Assembly (NCBI GenBank): GCA_001464055.1
Contig: LNET01000038.1
Coordinates: 62,001 to 126,000, forward strand
DNA from: Burkholderiales bacterium Ga0077543
Lineage (GTDB): Bacteria; Pseudomonadota; Gammaproteobacteria; Burkholderiales; Burkholderiaceae_C
DNA length: 64,000 nt
Reading direction: 5' to 3'
This document shows, in pieces, positions 43,143 to 51,900 of the stretch. The notes below the pieces were generated by a model that worked only from the letters and a program-made list of their open reading frames with translations, was not told where the DNA came from and searched no databases. A program made the translations under genes and the position numbers. How positions within the stretch are numbered: the first letter of the stretch is position 1; the number at the start of each line of letters is the position of its first letter.

Positions 43143-44158
43143 ACCCAGCGACCGCGGCACCACGCGCACCGCATGTGCTGGTGACAGGCGCGGCCGGCTT
43201 CGTCGGCCGCGCCTTGGTGGCGCGGCTGCTGCAGGCCCACGCGCGGGGCACAGGACCGCTGGCGCGCCTGACCACGATCGACCTGAGTGCCGTGCCTGCG
43301 GCGGCAGGAGTCCCTCTGCACGCCGTCGAAGGCAGCATCGCCGACGCGGCCGTGGTGCAGCGCGCCTTTGCCGAGCCGGTGGACTGGGTGTTCCACCTCG
43401 CCAGCGTGCCCGGCGGCACCGCCGAACAGCACTACGAACTGGGTCGGGACGTCAACCTGCACGGCACGCTGCACCTGCTGGAAGCCTGCGCGGCGCAAGT
43501 GGCCAGGGCAGGGGGTGGCGGCCCGGTGCCGCGCTTCGTGTTCGCCAGCACCGTGGGCGTGTTCGGCGCGCCGCTGCCGCCGGTGGTGGACGACGACACC
43601 TCGCCCTGCCCGGCCATGACCTACGGCACGCACAAGCTGATGGCCGAGGCTGCGGTGGCCGACTTCACGCGCCGCGGCGGCTGCGACGGCATCAGCCTGC
43701 GCCTGGCCGGCGTGCTGGCGCGGCCGCCGGCCCCCACCGGGCAGCGATCGGCCTTCCTGAGCGAGCTGCTGCGCGGCCCGGCGGCCGGGCGCGAGGTGGT
43801 GTGCCCGATGTCGCCCGAGGCCACCACCTGGGCCTCGTCCACGCCGAATGCCGTCGACAACCTGCTGCACGCCGCCAGCGTGCCGGCGGCACTGCTGCCG
43901 CGCCACCGCGCGCTGACGCTGCCGGCGCTGCACTTTTCGATGGCCGAGCTGATCGACGCGCTGGTCGCACGCCACGGCAGCGCCGTGCGCGCCTGCGTGC
44001 GCTTCGCGCCCGATCCCGTCGTCGAGGCGCTCTTCGGCCGCCAACCACCGATGCACACGCCCGCCGCGCTGGCCGCCGGCTTTTGCGACGATGGCGACCT
44101 CGCGACACTGCTGCGGCGCGCCACCGAGGCCGAGCCGCCTGATGGAGACACCCCATGA
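43139..44158 (+). CDS. Extended SDR (NAD-dependent epimerase/dehydratase family)
   Basis: A 339-residue extended SDR. TGAAGFVGRALV near residue 16 binds NAD; FHLASVPGG, ASTVGVFG and YGTHK (YxxxK) complete the fold. It resembles DenD-type erythronate dehydrogenases. It has 4-bp overlaps with both neighbours, placing it firmly in the operon. It may oxidise a ring-fission hydroxyacid or act on a sugar-like fragment. Confidence 0.8.
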   Translation: MNPATAAPRAPHVLVTGAAGFVGRALVARLLQAHARGTGPLARLTTIDLSAVPAAAGVPLHAVEGSIADAAVVQRAFAEPVDWVFHLASVPGGTAEQHYELGRDVNLHGTLHLLEACAAQVARAGGGGPVPRFVFASTVGVFGAPLPPVVDDDTSPCPAMTYGTHKLMAEAAVADFTRRGGCDGISLRLAGVLARPPAPTGQRSAFLSELLRGPAAGREVVCPMSPEATTWASSTPNAVDNLLHAASVPAALLPRHRALTLPALHFSMAELIDALVARHGSAVRACVRFAPDPVVEALFGRQPPMHTPAALAAGFCDDGDLATLLRRATEAEPPDGDTP

Positions 44159-44958
44159 GCCCCAACCCCCGGCGCCGGTTCGTCGACCTCTCGATCTACC
44201 TCGAGAACGAGGTGCTGTCCGACCCGCCCCCGCTGGCGCCGAAGATCACCTACCAGAAGCATGCCGACACGCTGCCCGAGTTCATGGCCATGCTGCCCGG
44301 CACGCAGCCCGAGGACTACCCCGAAGGCGAGGCCGCCGCTGCTGAATGGGTGACGCTGACCACCCACAACGGCACCCACCTGGACGCGCCCTGGCACTTC
44401 CACTCCACGCAAGACGCCAAGAACGGCGGCAGCCGCCCCAGCATCACCATCGACGAGGTGCCGCTGGAGTGGTGCTTCCAGCCCGGCGTGAAGCTGGACT
44501 TCCGCCACCTGGCCGACGGCCACGTCGTCACGGTCGCCGAGGTCGAGGCCGAGCTCACACGCATCGGCCACGTGCTGCAGCCGCTGGAAATCGTCATCGT
44601 CAACACGCGCGCCGGCTCGCGCTATGGCCACAGCGACTACGTGAAGAGCGGCTGCGGCATGGGCTACGAGGCCACGATGTACCTGCTGGAGCGCGGCGTG
44701 CGCCTGACCGGCACCGACGCCTGGAGCTGGGACGCGCCCTTCGCCTACACCGCGCAGAAGGTGGCCGAGACCGGCAATAAGGCGCTGATCTGGGAAGGCC
44801 ACAAGGCCGGCCGCGACATCGGCTACTGCCACCTGGAAAAGCTGCACAACCTGGAGGCGCTGCCGCCGGACGGCTTCACCATCAGCTGCTTCCCGCACAA
44901 GATACGCGGCGCTTCGGCCGGGTGGACGCGGGCGGTGGCCATCTTCGATTCCCTCTGA
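44155..44958 (+). CDS. Cyclase family protein (kynurenine formamidase-like metal hydrolase)
   Basis: A 267-residue metal-dependent hydrolase of the cyclase family. HNGTHLDAPWHF is its hallmark (HxGTHxDxPxH), binding the metal. The remaining HGHSDYVKSGCGMGYEAT area is typical. Relatives hydrolyse formamides, lactones or isatin-type rings. In this operon it could open the lactone or hemiketal after A-ring cleavage. Confidence 0.82.
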   Translation: MSPNPRRRFVDLSIYLENEVLSDPPPLAPKITYQKHADTLPEFMAMLPGTQPEDYPEGEAAAAEWVTLTTHNGTHLDAPWHFHSTQDAKNGGSRPSITIDEVPLEWCFQPGVKLDFRHLADGHVVTVAEVEAELTRIGHVLQPLEIVIVNTRAGSRYGHSDYVKSGCGMGYEATMYLLERGVRLTGTDAWSWDAPFAYTAQKVAETGNKALIWEGHKAGRDIGYCHLEKLHNLEALPPDGFTISCFPHKIRGASAGWTRAVAIFDSL

Positions 44959-44984
44959 AACCGCCCCATCGACAGGAGACTCTC

Positions 44985-45977
44985 ATGATCACCCGACGCC
45001 ATTGCCTGGCCGCCGCCGGCGGCGCCATCGCCGGCCTGGCCGCCACACCGCTGCGCGCCCAGGCCGCGTTCCCGTCGCGCAGCCTCACGATGATGGTGGC
45101 CGCGCCCGCGGGCACGCCGTCCGACTCCAACGCGCGCCGTCTTCAGCCCTACCTGCAGAAGGCGATGGGGCAGCCGGCCATCGTCGAGAACGTGGCCGGT
45201 GCCGGCGGCACACTGGGCGCTGCGCGTGTGCTGCAGCAGCCCGCCGACGGCCACACAATCTTCGTGGCCTCGCCCACCGAATTGGTGCTGAGCCCGCTCA
45301 CCGTGCCCGGGGCGCGCTACACGGCCGAGGACTTCGCGATGCTCGGCAACTTCGGCCGCATCCCCTACGTGCTGGTCAGCCGATCCACCCTGCCCCAGGG
45401 CTCGCTGGCCGACATCCTGGCGCTCGCCGGCAAGGGCGGCGCGCCGCTGAACATCGGCAACATCGGTGCCGGCTCCCTGATCCACCTGCTGAGCCTGGAC
45501 TTCGAGCGCCTCGGCGGGCTGCAACTCAACCACGTGCCCTACCGCGGCGTGGCCCCGATGGTGCAGGACGTGATGGCAGGACAGCTCGACCTGTGCTTCA
45601 CGCCGCTGGCCGGCAACACGATGGCGCTGCTGGAGCAGGGCCGCATGCGCACGCTGGCGGTGAGCTCCATCGCCAAGGCGCGCCTGATGCCGCAGGTGCC
45701 CACGCTGGCAGCCTCGGACCCGCGCTTCGCGCGCTTCGACTACGACGTGTGGGGCGGCCTCTTCCTGCGCCGCGAGACACCCGAGCCGGCACAGGCCCGG
45801 CTGCACGCCTGGTGGAGCGAGACTGCGCGCGACCCCGAGTTCCTGAACTGGATGCGCTCCACCGGCGGCGACCCGCTGCCGGTGCCACCGCTGGCCGAGA
45901 CACGCGCCTTCTACACCAGCGAGGTGGCGCGCTACCGCGCTTTGCTCAAGTCCTTCCCCGAGGCCATGCGTGGTTGA
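44985..45977 (+). CDS. Bug-family periplasmic binding protein
   Basis: A 330-residue TctC/Bug receptor. Signal peptide MITRRHCLAAAGGAIAGLAA with cleavage near RAQA; mature start FPSRSLTMMVAAPAGTPSD. ENVAGAGGTLGAARVL and VPYRGVAP are family marks. CAGGAGA precedes the ATG. Placed within the fde-like operon, it probably captures a pathway acid or breakdown product in the periplasm. No partner membrane genes are nearby. Confidence 0.85.
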   Translation: MITRRHCLAAAGGAIAGLAATPLRAQAAFPSRSLTMMVAAPAGTPSDSNARRLQPYLQKAMGQPAIVENVAGAGGTLGAARVLQQPADGHTIFVASPTELVLSPLTVPGARYTAEDFAMLGNFGRIPYVLVSRSTLPQGSLADILALAGKGGAPLNIGNIGAGSLIHLLSLDFERLGGLQLNHVPYRGVAPMVQDVMAGQLDLCFTPLAGNTMALLEQGRMRTLAVSSIAKARLMPQVPTLAASDPRFARFDYDVWGGLFLRRETPEPAQARLHAWWSETARDPEFLNWMRSTGGDPLPVPPLAETRAFYTSEVARYRALLKSFPEAMRG

Positions 45978-45990
45978 GCAGGACAGCACC

Positions 45991-46572
45991 ATGAGCCTGC
46001 CTGCCATCCACCGCGTCGTCACCGGCCACGACACCGACGGCCGTGCCATCGTCATCGAGAACGGGCCGCTGCCGCGGGTCGAGGAGCTTGCCGCCATTCC
46101 CGGCACCGTGTTCCACGAGGTCTGGTGCACGACGGGCGCGCCGGCGCCCGTCGACAACGGGCCCGACCCCACGCTCGGCCCGCTGAGCCTGCCGCCGCCG
46201 CCGCTGGGCACGCGCATGCGCTTCGTCGACATCCCGCCGGACACGCCGGAGTTCCTGGCCCACGGCGCCGCCCGCATGAAGGCGGCCTTCGCACAGATCG
46301 GCGACGAGGCTGCCTCCACCGTGCAGGCGCACTCGCCGCACCCGCTGATGCACCGCACCGAGTCGGTGGACTACGGCGTCGTCATCGACGGCGAGATGAC
46401 GCTGGTGCTCGACGAGGGCGAGGTGCTGCTGCGCCCCGGCAGCGTGGTCGTGCAGCGCGGCACCAACCACGCCTGGGCCAACCGCTCGGGCAAGCCCTGC
46501 CGCATGCTGTTCGTGCTGGTGGCCGGCCGCTACGCCCCCGAGATCGCTGCTGCGCTGCCAGCGCATCCCTGA
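45991..46572 (+). CDS. Cupin-domain protein (FdeH-like candidate)
   Basis: A 193-residue single-cupin protein. HRTESVDYGVVIDGEMTLVLDEGEVLLRPG and QRGTNHAW form the two cupin motifs with possible metal ligands. The upstream N-terminal segment is family-specific. I chose the ATG at 45991, with AGGA 7 bp upstream; a GTG at 45970 would overlap the previous gene. It probably isomerises, hydrolyses or decarboxylates a ring-fission intermediate; the fde operon also has a cupin. Confidence 0.78.
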   Translation: MSLPAIHRVVTGHDTDGRAIVIENGPLPRVEELAAIPGTVFHEVWCTTGAPAPVDNGPDPTLGPLSLPPPPLGTRMRFVDIPPDTPEFLAHGAARMKAAFAQIGDEAASTVQAHSPHPLMHRTESVDYGVVIDGEMTLVLDEGEVLLRPGSVVVQRGTNHAWANRSGKPCRMLFVLVAGRYAPEIAAALPAHP

Positions 46573-46585
46573 AGGAGTTTCCCCG

Positions 46586-47569
46586 ATGCGATTCGCCACC
46601 CTGCGCGACGGCAGCCTCGACGGCCGCCTCGTCCTCGTCTCGGGCGATGGCCAGCGCGCCGTCGACGCGGCGCCGGTCGCGCCCTCGCTCATCAGTGCGC
46701 TGCAGCGCTGGACGGCCGTGCAGCCGGCGCTGCAGGCGCTGGCCGATGCGCTGGACACCGGACGCGCCGCCGGCGCCTTCGACTTCGACCCGCGCGCCTG
46801 CGCCGCTCCGCTGCCGCGCAGCCCGCAGTGGCTGGACGGCTCGGCCTTCCTCAACCACGGCCGGCTGATGGACAAGGCCTTCGACAAGCCGCCGCCACCG
46901 CTGGTGGACACGGTGCCGCTGATGTACCAGGGCGCAAGCGACGACTTCCTCGGCCCGCACGACGATGTGCCCATGCCCACCGAGGCCGACGGCATCGACT
47001 TCGAGGGCGAGTTCGCCGTCGTCACCGGCCCCGTGCCGATGGGCGTGTCGCCGGCCGACGCACTGGGCTGCGTGCGCCTGGTGCTGCAGCTCAACGACTG
47101 GAGCCTGCGCGCCCTGGGCCCGCACGAGATGAAAACCGGCTTCGGCTTCCTGCAGGCCAAGCCCTCGACCGCGTTCGCGCCGCTGGCGGTGACGCCTGAG
47201 GAACTGGGCGACGCCTGGCAAGACGGCCGCGTGCACTTGCGGCTGCACGTGCAGTGGAACGGTGATCGCTTCGGCGAGCCGCACGGCGGCGAGATGAACT
47301 TCCACTTCGGGCAGCTGATCGCGCACGCGGCGCGCACGCGGCGGCTCACCGCCGGCTGCATCGTCGGCTCGGGCACGGTGTCCAACGTGGCGCGCACGGC
47401 CGGCTCGGCCTGCATCGCCGAGCGCCGCGTGATCGAGAAGATCGACCTCGGCGAAAGCCGCACCGCCTTCATGCGCTTCGGCGACCGCGTGCGCATGCAG
47501 GCGCGGCACGCCGACGGACGCGAAGGACCCTTCGGTGTGATCGAGCAGCGGGTGGTCCAGGCGGCGTGA
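46586..47569 (+). CDS. Fumarylacetoacetate hydrolase family protein
   Basis: A 327-residue FAH-fold protein. FLNHGRLMDKAF, GIDFEGEFAVV (metal Glu), LNDWSLRALGPHEM, FLQAKPSTAFAP and VGSGTVSN are diagnostic of the larger FAH-like group. It ends the fde-like operon and would hydrolyse the final acylpyruvate-type intermediate, releasing pyruvate or oxaloacetate. It might also support the homogentisate module, which has no FAH of its own here. Confidence 0.85.
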   Translation: MRFATLRDGSLDGRLVLVSGDGQRAVDAAPVAPSLISALQRWTAVQPALQALADALDTGRAAGAFDFDPRACAAPLPRSPQWLDGSAFLNHGRLMDKAFDKPPPPLVDTVPLMYQGASDDFLGPHDDVPMPTEADGIDFEGEFAVVTGPVPMGVSPADALGCVRLVLQLNDWSLRALGPHEMKTGFGFLQAKPSTAFAPLAVTPEELGDAWQDGRVHLRLHVQWNGDRFGEPHGGEMNFHFGQLIAHAARTRRLTAGCIVGSGTVSNVARTAGSACIAERRVIEKIDLGESRTAFMRFGDRVRMQARHADGREGPFGVIEQRVVQAA

Positions 47570-47641
47570 ACGGGGCGCCGGGCTCGGCGGACGGCAGCCG
47601 CTCGACGAGGTCCGTGCCCGTGTCGCCCGGCCTGCCGGCCT

Positions 47642-48100
47642 TCAGCTTTCGAGATTCGCGCGCAGGCGCGTCAGCAGGCCCAGCAGCGTCTCGCGCTCGG
47701 CCGGGCTGAGGCCGGCGGCGGCGGCCTCGGCCTCGCGGCGGCGCTGGCGCTGCACCGTGTCGTGCAGTGCCCGGGCCTGCGGCGACAGCGACAGCCGCGT
47801 CACGCGACCGTCGTGCCCATCGGGTTCGGCCAGCAGCAGGCCACGGTCGCGCAGCGCCTGCACCAGCCGCGCAAGCTGGCCCTTGTCGCGCCCGGCGTGC
47901 TCGGCCAACTCGGTCAGCGTGGCCCCGGGCCGCCGCGCGAAGAAACCCAGCAGCCGCGCCTCCAGCGGCGTCAGCCCCAGGCCGGCGTCGCGCAGCGCCT
48001 GGTGATGGCGGGCGCGGGCTGCGTGCACGACGGCATGCAGCGCGTCGAGCAGCTCCGACACACCGCCCATTTCGTTGACATTGTCAATCTTGTTTGCCAT
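47642..48100 (-). CDS. MarR-family repressor
   Basis: A 152-residue MarR protein: TLTELAEHAGRDKGQLARLVQALRDRGLL is the recognition region and LLAEPDGHDGRVTRLSL the wing. It diverges from a siderophore-interacting reductase. Two related inverted repeats sit in the shared region and in its own first codons, suggesting autoregulation and repression of the neighbour. The ligand is unknown, possibly iron-related or an aromatic from the adjacent cluster. Confidence 0.85.
   Translation of the reverse strand: MANKIDNVNEMGGVSELLDALHAVVHAARARHHQALRDAGLGLTPLEARLLGFFARRPGATLTELAEHAGRDKGQLARLVQALRDRGLLLAEPDGHDGRVTRLSLSPQARALHDTVQRQRRREAEAAAAGLSPAERETLLGLLTRLRANLES
48075..48087. promoter_or_regulatory. 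MarR-type operator A
   Basis: TTGAC-ATT-GTCAA, a perfect inverted repeat located within the first codons of marR. It shares the form TTGAY-N3-RTCAA with operator B and lies 31 bp away, centre to centre, about three helical turns. Confidence 0.55.
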
Positions 48101-48905
48101 GATTGTTGATCATATCAACCATCTCGGAGATTGCTGCTTGCACACCGAACCAGGTTTTGCCGGGCGCGACCCGACCCCACGCCGCCGCGTCGAGCGCGTG
48201 CGCTTCGAACTGCGCCGGCGCGAACTGGTGGTCGCGCGCGTCGAACGGCCGACACCGGGCTTCGCCGCCATCACGCTGGCCGGGGCGGCGCTGGAAGGCT
48301 TCCAGTCGCTGTCGTTCGACGACCACCTCAAGCTGATGCTGCCGCATCCCGACGGCACGGTGGTCATGCGCGACATCACGCCACGCGCCTTCGACGCCGC
48401 GCGGCAGGAACTGCGCCTGGAGATCGCGCTGCACGGGCACGGCCCGGCCAGCATATGGGCGGCGCAGGCCAAGCCGGGGCAACCGGCGGTGATCGGCGGG
48501 CCGCGCGGCTCGATGATCATCCCGGCCGACTTCGACTGGCACCTGCTGGCCGGCGACGCCTCGGCGCTGCCGGCCATCCTGCGCCGCCTGGACGAGCTGC
48601 CTGCGGGCTGCATGGCACAGGTGCTGGTGCAGGTGGACGATGCCGCCGACGAACGCAGGCTGAACAGCGCCGCCACGGTGCGGGCACGCTGGGTGCGCAC
48701 CCCCGCGCAGTGGCTGCAGCAGTTGCGCGATGCCGACTGGCCGGCCGGCGAGGGTTTCGCGTGGCTGGCCGGCGAAGCGCGCGTGGTGGCCCAGGCACGG
48801 CGGATCGTGCTGGGCGAGCACCACCACCCGCGCGAGGCGCTGCGCGCAGCGGCCTACTGGAAGCAGGGCGCCGCGGCCTTCCACGAGCAGCTTGACGAGG
48901 CCTGA
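48099..48905 (+). CDS. Siderophore-interacting protein (FAD ferric-reductase family)
   Basis: A protein of up to 268 residues with the SIP/ViuB fold. VARVERPTPGFAAITLAGAAL, HLKLMLPHP and RDITPRAFD form the FAD domain; GPRGSMIIPADFDWHLLAGDASALPAI the NADPH domain. These reductases release iron from siderophores in the cytoplasm. The start is uncertain: the ATG at 48099 overlaps marR and an operator, while a TTG at 48138 has GGAG 8 bp upstream and gives a cleaner N terminus. It may be linked to the TonB receptor at 36558, or to iron supply for the many iron enzymes here. Confidence 0.85.
   Translation: MIVDHINHLGDCCLHTEPGFAGRDPTPRRRVERVRFELRRRELVVARVERPTPGFAAITLAGAALEGFQSLSFDDHLKLMLPHPDGTVVMRDITPRAFDAARQELRLEIALHGHGPASIWAAQAKPGQPAVIGGPRGSMIIPADFDWHLLAGDASALPAILRRLDELPAGCMAQVLVQVDDAADERRLNSAATVRARWVRTPAQWLQQLRDADWPAGEGFAWLAGEARVVAQARRIVLGEHHHPREALRAAAYWKQGAAAFHEQLDEA
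48105..48119. promoter_or_regulatory. MarR-type operator B
   Basis: GTTGAT-CAT-ATCAAC, a perfect inverted repeat 5 bp upstream of the marR start codon in the A/T-rich divergent region. It fits the 13- to 18-bp palindromes bound by MarR dimers. Confidence 0.6.
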
Positions 48906-48950
48906 GCGCGCGTTGGCGGGCCGAGGGCGCAGACCGGAAGAGGGCGCCCC

Positions 48951-51900
48951 TCAGCGCGCGGCCTGAAACAGCGTGGTCACCTCGGCGGCCGTGAGCACGC
49001 GGCCGTAGGCCCGCACGCCGTCGATCACTGCATAGGCCGGGTCGCGCAGTCCGCCGCTGAACCGGGCGCGGCCCACGGCAAAGGCACCGTTGGCCGCCCA
49101 GCGGGTGCTGTTGGCCAGCGTGCCGGCCAGGCGGCCGTTGACGTACAACGCCATCGTGTTGGAAGTGGCGTCGCGCACCGCCACCAGGTGGTACCAGGCG
49201 CCGGTGACGATGGTCTCGGTGTCGGTGATGCGGAAGGTCGGGCTGGCGTCGGCATCCGCGCCCAGCATCGCGAAGGTCGCGCGGGGCAGGCCGCCGCCGC
49301 AAGGCGGCACGATACCAAGGTAGAAGCCCGACACCGTCACCCCGTCCTGGCTGGCCAGGATCTGGTTCCAGCAGGTGGGCAGCTGGTCGAAGCGGATCCA
49401 CCCCGACACGCTGAAGCTGCCCGCGGTGTCGAGCACTCGCGCTGCGGTCGTCGCACCCGCGCCCGAGCCCGGGCCCGCGAACTGCAGCGCCGCGCCGGCC
49501 CGCCCGCTGGCGGTGACGGCCACGCCACTGCCCAGCGTGAGCGTGCGGCCGTTGCCGCTGCTGTCGGGTGCACCGGTGCCGCTGGCGGCGTCGAAGCTCC
49601 ACTCGGCCAGCGCGCCGGCAGGCAGCGTGCCTGTGGCGGCGGCCGTCACCGTCATCGAGACGGCCGCGCCGGTGGTGGCCGCACCGGCGTTGTCGAAGGC
49701 GCGCGCGGTCAGCGCGTAGGTGCCTGCGACGCTTGGCGTCCAGCCCAGGGTGTAGGGCGCCGTGGTGTCGCTGCCCAGCAGCGTGCCGCCGGCGTAGAAC
49801 TCCACGCGCGCCACGCTCCCGTCGGCATCGGCGGCAGTGGCCGACAGTGCGACAACGGTGCCGGTGGCCACGCTGGTGCCGCCGGCTGGGGCTGTGAGCG
49901 ACACCGTTGGCGGCTGGTTGACCGGTGGCGGCGTCGGCGATGCGGAGCCGCTCCACACCCGGGCCTCGAGAATGCCGGTAGCCAGGGCACTGCGCATGGA
50001 GACGCGGATGCTGGTGGTCGTGACCGGCGCGAAGTCCAGCCGGTTGAAGCGGTTCAGCAGCAGGCCCGGCGAACCCAGTGCGACCCAGGCACTGCCGTTC
50101 CAGTGTTCCACCGCAGCGGCGGTCGGCGTGCCGATGCCTGCGCCGTCGTTCCACCAGTAGACCTCGAAGGCCGAGACGCTGCGCGCCGTGGGCCAGCTGA
50201 AGCTGACCCAGTCGGTCCGGCCGTAATTGACCGGGCCTTCCCAGTTGCCATAGGCGCCGCCGCTGCGGTCGGCCGAACTCGCCGGCAGGCGTCCGTCGTT
50301 CACCGCCGCCAGGGTTTCCCATGGCGAGACGTGGGAGGTGGCCAGGGTGGCCGAAGGCGCCAGATTGGTGCTCTGCACGGGCGGGGGCGCGATGATGCTG
50401 AAGGCCACCGCAGCGCTGGTGGTGGAGGCACCGGTGTTGTCGAAGGCGCGCGCGGTCAGCGAGTAAGCGCCAGCCGTGGCGGGGGCCCAGCTCAGGGCGT
50501 AGGGCGCGGTGGCGTCGGTGCCCAGCAGCGTGCCACCGGCGTAGAACTCCACCCGGGCCACGCTGCCATCGGCATCGGCGGCGGTGGCCGCCAAGGTCAC
50601 CGCGGTGCCGGTGGCCACGCTGGTGCCGCCGGCCGGCGCCGTGAGCGCCACCGTCGGCGCCTGGTTGGCGGGGGGCGGTGCGCCCGGCGCGTACAGCTGC
50701 GCCACCGGCACCCGGGCCCAGGCGCCGCCAGGGCGCAGCCAGCTCAGCTGCAGCACCGCGCCGCCGCCGAACTCCTGGAACTCCACGACGATAGGCACCC
50801 GCTGCCCGGCCGCCAGTGCGATGCCGGCCGAGGTGTCGACGGTGGGCGGATGCGCCGTCCAGTTGTTGATGAGCAGCACGCCGTTCACCCACACGCGCAC
50901 GCCGTCGTCCGACAAGGTGCGGAACTGGTACGTGCCGGCCTCCACGGCCTGGATCTCGCCCGTCCAGCGCACCGAAAAGTTGTCCGCCCCGATGCCGGGT
51001 GCGGGCGCACCCACCCCCCAGTCGAACCATGGCACTTCCGTGCGCGTGACCACGGCCGTGCCAGCGAGCGTGGTGTTGTTGAAGTAGCTGGCCCGCAGGC
51101 CCGTGCCGGTGCTGGCCGCGGGCACGCCCGGACCCGGCTCGTCGCCACCGATCTGCTGCAGGTAGGCCACCAGGTTGGCCAGGTCGGCCCCGGCCACGGT
51201 GCTGCCCGCATGCGCCTGCACGGCCGCCGCCAGCGTCGGCGCGCTGCCGTCGTGCAGGTAGGGCGCGGTGGCCCACAGGTCGCGCAGCGTGGGCGCGTCG
51301 ATGCCCGTCAGGGGCGCGCCCAGGCGACCGCCGCTGCTCGGCTTGAGCGTACCGATGCTGCGCAGCGAGCCCGCGTCACCGCTGATCGTGAAACCCGCCC
51401 CCGTGTGGCAGCTGGCGCAGTTGGCGTTGGTGAACACCGTCCTGCCGGCGATGGCGGCGGCCGTGAGCGTGCCGTCGGCGTTGCGGTTGGGGCTGCGTTC
51501 GAAGGTGGTAAGCGAGCCGAGGTAGGCCGCCAGCGCGTCGAGGTCGCCGCTGAGGCCGGCCTTGCGGTCGCCCAGCGGGGTGTTGCGCGTGCCCGCGTTA
51601 AACTGCGCGTCCGCCATCAGTCCGGTGCCCCCGGCAAAGGCGCGGATCTGGCCTTCGAAGTCCTGCACCTCGTCGAAGTTGGCGCTCCAGTGCACGAAGC
51701 CTTGGGCCATGCCGGCGCGGCCGGCCAGCGCCGGGGTGTTGCGCAGGCCTTCGCCGAAGTGCGTGAAGTCCCAGGTGCGGCCGTCGTGGCCGGCGTCGCT
51801 GTGGCAGCTGGCGCAGCTCATGTAGCTGTCGCGCGCCAGGCGCGGGTCGCGGGCGTCGTAGAAGAGCTGCTTGCCCAGCAGCACCTGGGCGCTCAGGCGC

